A DNA stretch of 15,568 nucleotides from Prevotella sp. (GTDB lineage: Bacteria > Bacteroidota > Bacteroidia > Bacteroidales > Bacteroidaceae). The first letter of the stretch is position 1. The number at the start of each line of letters is the position of its first letter. Shown here piece after piece: positions 6,652 through 14,116 of the stretch. A program made the position numbers and the translations under genes. The notes below the pieces were generated by a model that saw only the letters and a list, made by a program, of their open reading frames with translations, was not told where the DNA came from and made no database searches. The stretch is taken from assembly GCA_016283605.1 (NCBI GenBank), contig JAEENF010000134.1, forward strand, positions 1 through 15,568, given 5' to 3'.

Positions 6652-6969
6652 ATGTACGCAATTGTAGACATTCAGGGTCAGCAGTTTAAGGTAGAACAGG
6701 GCCAGAAGCTCTTCGTTCACCACATCAAGGATGCCGAGGAAGGCAAGACTGTTGAATTTGAGAAGGTGCTGCTCGTAGATGCTGACGGTGCAGTGAAGGT
6801 AGGTGCTCCCACCGTAGACGGAGCAAAAGTAGTGTGTGAAGTTATCAACCCGCTCGTGAAGGGCGACAAGGTGATTGTGTTCAAGATGAAGCGCCGCAAG
6901 GACTCTCGCAAGCGTAACGGCCATCGTGAGCAGTTCACACAGGTTGAAGTTAAATCAGTAATCGCTTAA
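6652..6969 (+). CDS. rplU: 50S ribosomal protein L21
   Basis: 105 residues, the usual length of bacterial L21. It begins MYAIVDIQGQQFKVEQG, a slight variant of the family's MYAVIxxGGKQ start, and ends with the basic rRNA-binding stretch KMKRRKDSRKRNGHREQFT. L21 binds 23S rRNA in the large subunit. The ATG is preceded by AATAAATAA and no Shine-Dalgarno, typical of the phylum. It forms a two-gene operon with rpmA, 19 nt downstream, the conserved bacterial order. Confidence 0.97.
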   Translation: MYAIVDIQGQQFKVEQGQKLFVHHIKDAEEGKTVEFEKVLLVDADGAVKVGAPTVDGAKVVCEVINPLVKGDKVIVFKMKRRKDSRKRNGHREQFTQVEVKSVIA

Positions 6970-6973
6970 TCAA

Positions 6974-6980
6974 AAGGAGG
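6974..6980 (+). promoter_or_regulatory. strong Shine-Dalgarno for rpmA
   Basis: AAGGAGG lies 8 nt before ATG 6989. Most genes in this window have only A-rich leaders, as expected in Bacteroidetes, where Shine-Dalgarno pairing is little used. A near-perfect site here is therefore unusual and fixes the rpmA start. Confidence 0.8.
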
Positions 6981-6988
6981 ACTTAGAA

Positions 6989-7252
6989 ATGGCTCATAAA
7001 AAAGGTGTAGGTAGTTCTAAGAACGGTCGTGAGAGCGCAGCTCAGCGACTGGGCATTAAGATTTTCGGCGGTCAGCAGTGTGTAGCTGGTAACATCATCG
7101 TTCGCCAGCGTGGTACGAAGCACAACGCAGGTAACAACGTTGCCATCGGTAAGGACGACACCCTCTACGCTCTCGTAGACGGTACCGTTAACTTCCACAA
7201 GGGCAAGTTCAACAAGAGCGTTGTCTCAGTCATTCCAAACGCTGAGGCCTAA
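6989..7252 (+). CDS. rpmA: 50S ribosomal protein L27
   Basis: 87 residues, normal for L27. It begins directly with the mature-type N-terminus MAHKKGVGSSKNGRES, the flexible arm that reaches the peptidyl-transferase centre, and has no cleavable N-terminal extension of the kind found in Firmicutes. Family landmarks GRESAAQRLG, GNIIVRQRGTKHNAGNNV and DDTLYALVDG are all present. It is translated from the strong Shine-Dalgarno at 6974-6980 and is the last gene of the rplU-rpmA operon. A terminator follows at 7298. Confidence 0.97.
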   Translation: MAHKKGVGSSKNGRESAAQRLGIKIFGGQQCVAGNIIVRQRGTKHNAGNNVAIGKDDTLYALVDGTVNFHKGKFNKSVVSVIPNAEA

Positions 7253-7297
7253 TCAGTTTTAAACAAGAAAAAAACTTATTCCAAACAAACAACAGAG

Positions 7298-7335
7298 TCC
7301 TTCTCTCCTATGGAGAGAGGGATTTCTGCTTTTTT
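7298..7335 (+). terminator. intrinsic terminator of the rplU-rpmA operon
   Basis: The stem 7298-7308 pairs with 7312-7322 (eleven pairs, one T-G wobble) around the loop TAT. It is followed by TTTCTGCTTTTTT. It separates the ribosomal operon from the serS promoter that starts 13 nt further on. Confidence 0.85.
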
Positions 7336-7347
7336 ATACCTTTTTCT

Positions 7348-7378
7348 TTTGTAGTTTGAACGATATTTTGTAATTTTG
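7348..7378 (+). promoter_or_regulatory. promoter of the serS-mnmE gene run
   Basis: TTTG (7348-7351), 19 bp, TAATTTTG (7371-7378). This fits the Bacteroidetes consensus. Predicted leader is about 37 nt. No other convincing promoter is seen between 7421 and 15462, so this may drive all seven genes. Confidence 0.65.
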
Positions 7379-7404
7379 CACCTTAGAAATTGAATTCAAA
7401 CAAA

Positions 7405-7427
7405 TAAATACGTATTTAACATGTTAA
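7405..7427 (+). promoter_or_regulatory. two overlapping palindromes spanning the serS start codon
   Basis: TAAATACGTATTTA (7405-7418) is a perfect 14-bp palindrome. TTAACATGTTAA (7416-7427) is a perfect 12-bp palindrome centred on the ATG at 7421. Either could bind a dimeric regulator or fold weakly in the mRNA. Both are AT-rich, so chance occurrence is possible. Confidence 0.35.
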
Positions 7428-8740
7428 CACTCAAACTCATCAGTGAGCAAACTGAACGTGTGGTCCGTGGTCTGGAGAAGAAGCATTTTCCCAATGCGCA
7501 GCAGGCCATCGACGAAGTATTGGCCGTAGACAAGAAGCGCCGCGAGGCTCAGCAGGAACTCGACAAGAGCCTGAACGAGCAGAAGCAGCTGTCTGGACAG
7601 ATCGGCCGGTTGATGAAAGAAGGAAAGAAAGACGAGGCCGAGCAGGTGAAGGCTCAGGTGGCCGAGCTCAAGGAGAAATCGAAACAGCTCGACGAGACGA
7701 TGGCCAAGGCACAGGAGGAGATGACCACCCTGCTCTGCCAGATACCTAACATCCCCTACGACGAGGTGCCCGAAGGCAAGGCTGCTGAGGACAACCGCGT
7801 GGTGAAGTCGAGCCTGAAGGAATGTACGGAGAGCGACACCGTCGGCAACTGGGACGTGAACCCCTCGCTGGGCATCGCCAATCCCCTGCCCCACTGGGAA
7901 CTCGCCAAAAAGTACAACCTCATCGACTTCGACCTGGGTGTGAAGATCACCGGTGCCGGATTCCCCGTGTATATCGGCAAGGGCGCTCAGTTGCAGCGTG
8001 CACTCATTAATTTCTTCCTGGCTGAAGCCAACAAGGCCGGCTATACGGAAATCATGCCTCCGACAGTGGTGAACCAGGCCTCAGGTTATGGTACTGGTCA
8101 GCTGCCAGACAAGGAAGGTCAGATGTACCACTGCGAGGTGGATGACTTCTATCTGATTCCTACGGCCGAGGTGCCTGTGACGAACATCTATCGCGACGTG
8201 ATCCTCGACGAGAAGGATCTGCCGATCAAGAACTGCGCCTATACACAGTGCTTCCGTCGTGAGGCAGGTTCGTATGGTAAGGACGTGCGCGGACTGAACC
8301 GTCTGCATGAGTTCTCGAAGATCGAGATCGTGCGCATCGACAAGCCTGAGCACTCGAAGGAGAGCCACAAGGAGATGCTGGCCCACGTGGAGGGTCTGCT
8401 GAAGAAGCTGGAACTGCCCTATCGTATCCTGCTGTTGTGCGGTGGCGACCAGAGCTTTACGAGCGCCATCTGCTATGACTTCGAGGTATACTCTGAGGCT
8501 CAGGGTCGTTGGCTCGAGGTATCGTCGGTATCTAATTTCGACACCTATCAGGCCAACCGCCTGAAGTGCCGCTATCGTCCTGAGGGCAGCAAGAAGCCCG
8601 AGCTGTGTCACACCTTGAACGGTTCTGCCCTCGCCCTGCCGCGTATCGTGGCTGCCCTGCTGGAGAACAACCAGACTGAGAACGGTATCAAGATTCCCGC
8701 TGCCCTCGTTCCCTACATGGGCTGCGACATCATCGATTAA
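7421..8740 (+). CDS. serS: seryl-tRNA synthetase
   Basis: 439 residues, normal length for class II SerRS. It charges tRNA-Ser with serine in the cytoplasm. The N-terminal 110 residues form the long antiparallel coiled coil that grips the tRNA-Ser variable arm (charged heptads such as KQLSGQIGRLMKEGKKDEAE). The catalytic domain shows TAEVPVTN (the serine-binding TxE motif), motif 2 at CFRREAGSYG (about residue 277) and motif 3 at LNGSALALPRIVAALLEN (about 399-416). The gene is first in a run of seven. The next gene starts 16 nt after its stop. Confidence 0.97.
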   Translation: MLTLKLISEQTERVVRGLEKKHFPNAQQAIDEVLAVDKKRREAQQELDKSLNEQKQLSGQIGRLMKEGKKDEAEQVKAQVAELKEKSKQLDETMAKAQEEMTTLLCQIPNIPYDEVPEGKAAEDNRVVKSSLKECTESDTVGNWDVNPSLGIANPLPHWELAKKYNLIDFDLGVKITGAGFPVYIGKGAQLQRALINFFLAEANKAGYTEIMPPTVVNQASGYGTGQLPDKEGQMYHCEVDDFYLIPTAEVPVTNIYRDVILDEKDLPIKNCAYTQCFRREAGSYGKDVRGLNRLHEFSKIEIVRIDKPEHSKESHKEMLAHVEGLLKKLELPYRILLLCGGDQSFTSAICYDFEVYSEAQGRWLEVSSVSNFDTYQANRLKCRYRPEGSKKPELCHTLNGSALALPRIVAALLENNQTENGIKIPAALVPYMGCDIID

Positions 8741-8756
8741 TCAACACTAAACAGAT

Positions 8757-11117
8757 ATGAACAAAATCGTAAGAAAAGAGCAGTTCTCTGAGAAGGTATT
8801 CCTGTTTGAGATCGAGGCTCCGCTGATTGCCAAGAGCCGTAAGGCCGGTAACTTCGTCATCGTGCGCGTAGGTAAGAAAGGTGAGCGTATGCCGCTGACC
8901 ATCGCCGCCGCAGACATCGAGAAAGGCACCATCACGCTGGTGGTTCAGATGGTGGGTCTGTCATCAAAGAAACTCTGTGCCCTTAACGAAGGTGACTATG
9001 TGACTGACGTCGTTGGTCCGCTGGGCAATCCCACGAAGATTGAGAAATACGGCACCGTCGTGTGTGCTGGTGGCGGACTTGGTGTAGCTCCTATGCTGCC
9101 CATCATCCAGGCCCTGAAGGCTGCCGGCAACCGTGTGCTCTCAGTAATGGCTGGTCGCTCTAAGGATCTGATTATCCTTGAAGACAAGGTTCGCGAGAGT
9201 TCTGACGAGGTAATCATCATGACTGATGACGGCTCGTACGGCGAGAAGGGCGTGGTGACCGTCGGTATGGAGAAATTCTTCGAGCAAGAACACGTCGATA
9301 AGGTGTTCGCCATCGGTCCTCCAATCATGATGAAGTTCTCAAACCTCACTGCTCAGAAGCACAATATCCCCTGCGAAGTATCGCTGAATACGATTATGGT
9401 GGACGGTACGGGTATGTGTGGTGCCTGCCGACTCACGATCGGTGGTAAGACGAAGTTCGTCTGCATCGATGGTCCTGAGTTCGACGGTGCACTCGTCGAC
9501 TGGGACGAGATGTTCAAGCGTATGGGTACCTTCAAGCGTGAGGAACAGGAAGAACTCGCTCACTACGAGGAGCACCTCGATAAAAGTGAAGAGGTAAAAG
9601 TGAATAGTGAAAAATTTGCTACCGCCGATGTCGTGATGGACAGCGATCCTACAAACGATACGATTGATGTCCTGACGGATCGTGATGCTGAATGGCGTAA
9701 GGAACTCCGTGCTTCGATGAAGCCGAAGGAGCGCACACAGATTGAGCGCGTGGTGATGCCCGAGCTCGATCCCGTCTATCGTGCTACCACACGTACGGAA
9801 GAGGTGAACATCGGTCTGACCAAGGAAATGGCGATGACTGAGGCTAAGCGTTGTCTCGACTGCGCAAAGCCAAGCTGTGTTGAGGGCTGTCCTGTGAATA
9901 TCAATATCCCGTCGTTCATCAAGAACATCGAGCGTGGCCAGTTCCTGGCTGCTGCCAAGGTGCTGAAGAACACCTCTGCCCTGCCCGCTGTCTGTGGTCG
10001 TGTATGTCCGCAGGAGAAGCAGTGTGAGAGCAAGTGTATCCACCTGAAGATGAACGAGCCGGCTGTAGCCATCGGCTATCTGGAGCGTTTCGCTGCTGAC
10101 TTTGAGCGCGAGAGTGGAAATATCTCTCTGCCCGAGATCGCACCAGCCAACGGTATCAAGATCGCCGTCGTGGGTTCAGGCCCTGCTGGTCTTTCTTTCG
10201 CTGGCGATATGGTGAAGAAGGGTTACGACGTCTATGTCTTCGAGGCTCTGCACGAGATCGGTGGTGTGTTGAAATATGGTATCCCCGAGTTCCGTCTGCC
10301 GAATAAGATCGTCGATGTGGAAATCGAGAACCTCGCCAAGATGGGCGTTCACTTCCAGACCGACGTCATCGTTGGTAAGACAATTTCTGTCGAGCAACTT
10401 GAGGCTCAGGGCTTTAAGGGTATCTTCGTAGGCTCTGGTGCTGGTCTGCCTAACTTCATGAATATCCCTGGTGAGAACAGCATCAATATCATGTCGTCTA
10501 ACGAGTATCTGACCCGTGTGAACCTGATGGATGCTGCCAACCCGAAGACCGATACCCCGCTGAATCCTGCTAAGAGCGTGCTCGTGGTGGGTGGTGGTAA
10601 CACCGCTATGGACTCTTGCCGTACAGCCAAGCGTCTGGGTGCTGAGGTAACCCTCGTCTATCGCCGTTCTGAGGTTGAGATGCCAGCTCGTCTGGAGGAG
10701 GTGAAACACGCCAAGGAGGAAGGTATCAACTTCCTGACGCTGCATAATCCTATCGAGTACATCGCCGACGAGACGGGTGCCGTGAAGCAGGCCGTTCTGC
10801 AGGTGATGGAGCTCGGCGAGCCTGATGCATCAGGTCGTCGTAGTCCTGTTCCCGTTGAGGGCAAGACCGTTACGCTCGATGTGGATCAGGTGATTGTAGC
10901 AGTAGGTGTATCACCTAACCCACTCGTGCCGAAGTCCATCCAAGGTCTCGAACTGGGCCGCAAGAACACCATCGCTGTGAGCGAGGAGATGCAGTCGAGC
11001 CGACAGGAGATCTTCGCCGGTGGTGACATCGTGCGTGGTGGTGCAACGGTGATCCTCGCTATGGGCGACGGTCGTCGTGCTGCCCTGAATATGGACAAGC
11101 ACCTGAGAAGTGAATAG
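8757..11117 (+). CDS. fused NfnAB-like ferredoxin/NAD(P)H oxidoreductase (DHODB-like + GltD-like)
   Basis: 786 residues, a natural fusion of two flavoprotein subunits. Residues 1-275 resemble PyrK/NfnA: an FAD-binding barrel, an NAD-binding half with CAGGGLGVAPMLP, and a [2Fe-2S] site D216-x4-C221-x2-C224-x11-C236. Asp stands where PyrK has the first Cys, as known for NfnA. Residues about 310-786 resemble GltD/NfnB: two [4Fe-4S] sites (C366, C369, C374, C378 and C413, C417, C423, C427), FAD motif VVGSGPAG (471-478), NADP motif VVGGGNTAMD and FAGGDIVRGG. Database names for such fusions often read dihydroorotate dehydrogenase B / glutamate synthase, but no pyrD or large gltB lies nearby. Electron bifurcation between NADH, NADPH and ferredoxin is the likelier role. 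Residues about 276-290 are encoded by a dispersed repeat. Confidence 0.9.
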   Translation: MNKIVRKEQFSEKVFLFEIEAPLIAKSRKAGNFVIVRVGKKGERMPLTIAAADIEKGTITLVVQMVGLSSKKLCALNEGDYVTDVVGPLGNPTKIEKYGTVVCAGGGLGVAPMLPIIQALKAAGNRVLSVMAGRSKDLIILEDKVRESSDEVIIMTDDGSYGEKGVVTVGMEKFFEQEHVDKVFAIGPPIMMKFSNLTAQKHNIPCEVSLNTIMVDGTGMCGACRLTIGGKTKFVCIDGPEFDGALVDWDEMFKRMGTFKREEQEELAHYEEHLDKSEEVKVNSEKFATADVVMDSDPTNDTIDVLTDRDAEWRKELRASMKPKERTQIERVVMPELDPVYRATTRTEEVNIGLTKEMAMTEAKRCLDCAKPSCVEGCPVNINIPSFIKNIERGQFLAAAKVLKNTSALPAVCGRVCPQEKQCESKCIHLKMNEPAVAIGYLERFAADFERESGNISLPEIAPANGIKIAVVGSGPAGLSFAGDMVKKGYDVYVFEALHEIGGVLKYGIPEFRLPNKIVDVEIENLAKMGVHFQTDVIVGKTISVEQLEAQGFKGIFVGSGAGLPNFMNIPGENSINIMSSNEYLTRVNLMDAANPKTDTPLNPAKSVLVVGGGNTAMDSCRTAKRLGAEVTLVYRRSEVEMPARLEEVKHAKEEGINFLTLHNPIEYIADETGAVKQAVLQVMELGEPDASGRRSPVPVEGKTVTLDVDQVIVAVGVSPNPLVPKSIQGLELGRKNTIAVSEEMQSSRQEIFAGGDIVRGGATVILAMGDGRRAALNMDKHLRSE
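9584..9625 (+). repeat. dispersed AGTGAA-heptad repeat, copy 1, inside the oxidoreductase gene
   Basis: AAGTGAAGAGGTAAA is followed by AGTGAATAGTGAAAAATTT and GCTACCGCC. The part from 9598 matches copy 2 at 11108-11142 apart from one missing 7-nt unit and single changes. It is read in the frame that gives KSEEVKVNSEKFATA, joining the NfnA-like and NfnB-like halves. In another frame the same sequence has stops (GAA TAG TGA). Confidence 0.8.
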
Positions 11118-11142
11118 TGAAGAGTGAAGAATTTGCTACCGC
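11108..11142 (+). repeat. dispersed AGTGAA-heptad repeat, copy 2, at the oxidoreductase/ttcA junction
   Basis: Three 7-bp units AGTGAAT, AGTGAAG, AGTGAAG (from 11109) are followed by AATTTGCTACCGC. The repeat supplies the last two codons and the TAG stop (11115-11117) of the oxidoreductase gene. Its GTG at 11117 opens the ttcA frame (KSEEFATA), the same frame in which copy 1 is translated. Confidence 0.8.
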
Positions 11143-11155
11143 TCTAAATTCAGAT

Positions 11156-11878
11156 ATGGAGAGCCGTCGCCTGGAGAAGAGGCTGAACGAGCGTTTTGTC
11201 AAGGCGATGGCTACTTATCATCTGATAGAAGATGATGACCATATTCTCGTGGGACTATCCGGAGGCAAGGACTCGCTCCTGCTGCTGGAACTCTTGGCGA
11301 AGCGCGCAAAGATCGAGCACCCACGATTTAAGGTTGAGGCGTTGCACGTGAGGATGGAGAATATCCATTACGAAACGGACACGAGCTATCTGCAACAGTT
11401 CTGCGACAATCTGGGCGTGAGGCTCCACGTAAGAACGACGAGTTTCGAAACAATAAGGCGAAAGCAAAAGCAGCCCTGTTTCCTCTGCTCCTGGAATCGT
11501 CGCAAGCTACTCTTCAACCTCGCTCAGGAACTCGGCTGTAACAAGATTGCCCTCGGACATCATCAGGACGACCTAATACATACGGCACTGATGAACCTCA
11601 CGTTTCAGGGGCGTTTTGGTACGATGCCGGCAAGACTGAAGATGCGGAAGATGCCGCTCGCGATCATCCGTCCACTCTGCATGATTGAGGAACAGGATAT
11701 CAAGGCCTACGCCGAGCTGCAGGGCTATCAGAAACAACAGAAGCTCTGTCCCTACGAGACCGGCTCGCATCGCACAGACATCAAACGTCTCTACGACGCC
11801 ATCGAACAGATGAATCCTGAGGCCCGTTACAGTATCTGGCGAGCTTTGGAATCAGACAACAGACTCATTGAAGAATGA
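11156..11878 (+). CDS. ttcA: TtcA-family tRNA 2-thiocytidine synthetase (PP-loop ATPase)
   Basis: 240 residues from ATG 11156, against about 310 in E. coli. TtcA adds sulfur to C32 of some tRNAs, using ATP to adenylate the base and an Fe-S cluster to pass the sulfur. Seen here: PP-loop SGGKDS (from residue 35), the pair C108-F-L-C111, GHHQDD, and a third Cys in KLCPYE. Together these match the TtcA subgroup better than TilS, which lacks the Cys set. The frame is open upstream to a GTG at 11117, but those 13 codons come from the dispersed repeat. The part resembling E. coli TtcA (LEKRLNERF...) begins just after ATG 11156. The short length lacks part of the usual C-terminal tail, so substrate assignment is by family only. 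Confidence 0.8.
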   Translation: MESRRLEKRLNERFVKAMATYHLIEDDDHILVGLSGGKDSLLLLELLAKRAKIEHPRFKVEALHVRMENIHYETDTSYLQQFCDNLGVRLHVRTTSFETIRRKQKQPCFLCSWNRRKLLFNLAQELGCNKIALGHHQDDLIHTALMNLTFQGRFGTMPARLKMRKMPLAIIRPLCMIEEQDIKAYAELQGYQKQQKLCPYETGSHRTDIKRLYDAIEQMNPEARYSIWRALESDNRLIEE

Positions 11879-11888
11879 TTATAACAAT

Positions 11889-13049
11889 ATGAATATAAAG
11901 ACTATAGCCATAATCGCTCTTGCTTTGCTTGTACCACTATCGATGCAAGCACAGAAGAAAAAGAAGGTGATCAAAAGACCCATCGCTGTGGTTCCTGAAG
12001 AGCCTGCAGAAGACCCGCGTATCACAGAGATGCGTGAACTGACTCAGCAGATTATCTTCTTTGACAGTGTGGTCGTCGAGAAGAATCATTTCCTCTCGGC
12101 CATCCGTCTGCATCCGGAATCAGGACGACTCAGTTCCTTTAAAGACTTCTTCCGAGTACAAGGAACGCCCGACGGTTATGTCTATCTCAATGAGATGGGT
12201 AACAAATGTTACTTCTCTGATGTCAGCGACGATGGCGGACTGCGACTTTTCACCAGCGACAAACTGGGCAGCGAATGGAGTTCCCCCACTCCCCTAAAAG
12301 GCATCAGCGAGGGTATCAGCGAAGCCAACTATCCCTTCATGATGGCCGATGGTACCACCTTCTACTTCGCCGCTAAAGGTGAGGAGAGCATCGGTGGCTA
12401 TGACATCTTCATGACCCGTTATGATGCTGAAGACGGACGTTTCTTCAAACCCGAGAATATCGGTATGCCTTTCAATTCTGAGGCTAATGACTATATGTAT
12501 GCCATCGATGAAACCAACAATATCGGCTATTTCGTCACCGACCGTCGGCAGCCAGAGGACAAAGTCTGTGTCTATATGTTTATTCCGCCAACCACACGTC
12601 GTAACTATAATGTAGAATCATTGTCCGACGAACAGTTGCGGGGCTATGCTGACATCAGCCGTATCGCTGACACCTGGGGTAACGGCAAAGAACGAAAACT
12701 GGCCTTAGAACGGCTTAATAGTCTGCAGGAGACAGGTCGTGAGGAAAACAAGCCCGAGATGACCTTTGTCATCAACGACCAGACGACCTATACCTCTGTC
12801 AGTCAGTTCCGTCATCCAGACAGCAAAGGGCTCTATGCCGAGTTGCAGGAAGCCAAGCGACAGCTTGAGGACACTCAGGTGCTGCTGGAGAAATCACGAA
12901 ACTATTTTGCAAAGGCATCAGCCGACGACAAGCAGACACTCCGTCCTGAGATCCTCGATGCAGAAAAGAAACTCGAACGGCTTATCGCTGACACGAAGTC
13001 GTTGGAGAAACGCATCCGAAATGCTGAGAATAGTATTATTAACCCATAA
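11889..13049 (+). CDS. secreted PD40 beta-propeller protein with C-terminal coiled coil
   Basis: 386 residues from ATG 11889. An in-frame ATG at 11868 overlaps ttcA and would put six charged residues ahead of the signal peptide. The N-terminus MNIKTIAIIALALLVPLSMQA-Q is a clear signal peptide. The mature start KKKKVIKRP is very basic. The central part carries WD40-like/PD40 (TolB-type) repeats: YPFMMADGTTFYFAAKG, GGYDIFMTRYDAEDG (about residue 168) and EANDYMYAIDETNNIGYFVTDRR. The last 80 residues (AELQEAKRQLEDTQVLL onward) are a predicted coiled coil. It is probably periplasmic or envelope-bound, perhaps a scaffold or binding protein like those in cell-envelope or T9SS-associated clusters. 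The exact function is unknown. It sits 10 nt after ttcA and 12 nt before udp. Confidence 0.85.
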   Translation: MNIKTIAIIALALLVPLSMQAQKKKKVIKRPIAVVPEEPAEDPRITEMRELTQQIIFFDSVVVEKNHFLSAIRLHPESGRLSSFKDFFRVQGTPDGYVYLNEMGNKCYFSDVSDDGGLRLFTSDKLGSEWSSPTPLKGISEGISEANYPFMMADGTTFYFAAKGEESIGGYDIFMTRYDAEDGRFFKPENIGMPFNSEANDYMYAIDETNNIGYFVTDRRQPEDKVCVYMFIPPTTRRNYNVESLSDEQLRGYADISRIADTWGNGKERKLALERLNSLQETGREENKPEMTFVINDQTTYTSVSQFRHPDSKGLYAELQEAKRQLEDTQVLLEKSRNYFAKASADDKQTLRPEILDAEKKLERLIADTKSLEKRIRNAENSIINP

Positions 13050-13061
13050 AAACAAAAGCTT

Positions 13062-13937
13062 ATGAGTAAGAGACATTTTCCAGAATCCGAACTGATTATC
13101 AATGCCGATGGCTCCTGTTTCCATCTGCATCTGAAACCTGAACAGCTGGCCGACAAGGTGGTTCTCGTGGGCGATCCTGCCCGTGTTGACACCGTTGCAG
13201 CCCACTTCGACACAAAGGAGTGTGAAGTCAGCAGTCGTGAGTTCCACACGATTACAGGTATGTACAAAGGAAAGCGCATCACTTGTCAAAGTCACGGTAT
13301 CGGCTGCGACAACATTGATATTGTGGCCAACGAACTCGACACCCTTGCGAACATCAACTATCAGACGCGTGAGGAATTCGATGAGCACCGCACCCTGACG
13401 ATGGTACGCATCGGCACCTGTGGCGGTCTGCAACCCTACACGCCGACCGGTTGTTTTATTGCTTCAGTAAAGAGCATCGGTTTCGATGGCCTGCTGAACT
13501 TCTATGCAGGACGTAATAACGTCTGCGACCTGAAGCTCGAAGAGGCCTTCAAACAGCATATGGCCTGGGATTCTATCAAGGGAGCACCATACGTGTCTGT
13601 GGCAGATGCCGATCTGATTAATCAGATTGCAGGCGACGATATGGTTCGCGGATACACGATCTCATGTGGTGGTTTCTATGGTCCTCAGGGACGTATCCTC
13701 CGTGCCGACATCGCTGATCCCAAGCAGAACGAAAAGATCGAAAGCTTCGAATATGACGGTCTGAAGATCTGTAATTTCGAGATGGAGTCATCAGCCCTCG
13801 CTGGTCTCGCTTCTCTGCTGGGCCATCGTGCAATGACCTGTTGTATGGTGATTGCCAACCGCTACGCGCAGAAGATGAACACAGAGTACAAGAACTCCAT
13901 CGACACCCTCATCGAGAAAGTGTTAGACAGAATATGA
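13062..13937 (+). CDS. udp: uridine phosphorylase-like nucleoside phosphorylase
   Basis: 291 residues, somewhat longer than E. coli Udp (253). It belongs to the PNP/UDP phosphorylase family 1, which splits nucleosides with phosphate to give base and ribose 1-phosphate for salvage. Seen here: phosphate-binding GDPARV (about residue 37), RIGTCGGL (second phosphate-contact region), and NFEMESSAL (about residue 238), the ribose-binding Glu-Met-Glu motif. The extra length comes from an N-terminal extension and longer loops, common in Bacteroidales members. Uridine preference is inferred from the family, and other pyrimidine nucleosides are possible. The start is preceded by an A-rich leader (AAAACAAAAGCTT). 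The stop overlaps the next ATG (ATGA). Confidence 0.87.
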   Translation: MSKRHFPESELIINADGSCFHLHLKPEQLADKVVLVGDPARVDTVAAHFDTKECEVSSREFHTITGMYKGKRITCQSHGIGCDNIDIVANELDTLANINYQTREEFDEHRTLTMVRIGTCGGLQPYTPTGCFIASVKSIGFDGLLNFYAGRNNVCDLKLEEAFKQHMAWDSIKGAPYVSVADADLINQIAGDDMVRGYTISCGGFYGPQGRILRADIADPKQNEKIESFEYDGLKICNFEMESSALAGLASLLGHRAMTCCMVIANRYAQKMNTEYKNSIDTLIEKVLDRI

Positions 13938-14116
13938 TTCCAAGTATTGTATTTTCCATCCTATTTATCGTCCTTGCCATCATCCTCCTGATGGGCAAGG
14001 GCGATAAGTTGGTTGCAGGCAATAACAAAACCTCTCAATTGGCAGCTGCCGGAATATTCATCGCCATTACCATAGTCGGCATTATCGTTGCCAACACCTG
14101 GGCCAAAAAGAAATGA
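13934..14116 (+). CDS. 60-residue two-helix membrane protein (DUF3784-like)
   Basis: A short gene held by 4-nt ATGA overlaps on both sides: its ATG overlaps the udp stop and its stop overlaps the mnmE ATG. The protein has two hydrophobic helices (about residues 3-20 and 37-54), a short loop GKGDKLVAGNNKTSQ and a basic tail WAKKK. The GKG-x2-L-x-AG loop resembles the start of DUF3784 proteins, small membrane proteins of unknown role, but the usual second half is missing. By the positive-inside rule both the loop and the tail would be cytoplasmic only if the helices are oriented N-out, so topology is uncertain. Double translational coupling supports a real gene. Confidence 0.8.
   Translation: MIPSIVFSILFIVLAIILLMGKGDKLVAGNNKTSQLAAAGIFIAITIVGIIVANTWAKKK

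Noticed and set aside
8757..11117. Dihydroorotate dehydrogenase B or glutamate synthase as the true function
   Set aside because: No pyrD or large glutamate synthase subunit is adjacent, and the Asp-for-Cys cluster ligand fits NfnA better. The name survives only as a homology label.
11156..11878. TilS (tRNA-Ile lysidine synthetase)
   Set aside because: The PP-loop is shared, but the CxxC pair and third Cys belong to the TtcA group, and the TilS C-terminal domains are missing.
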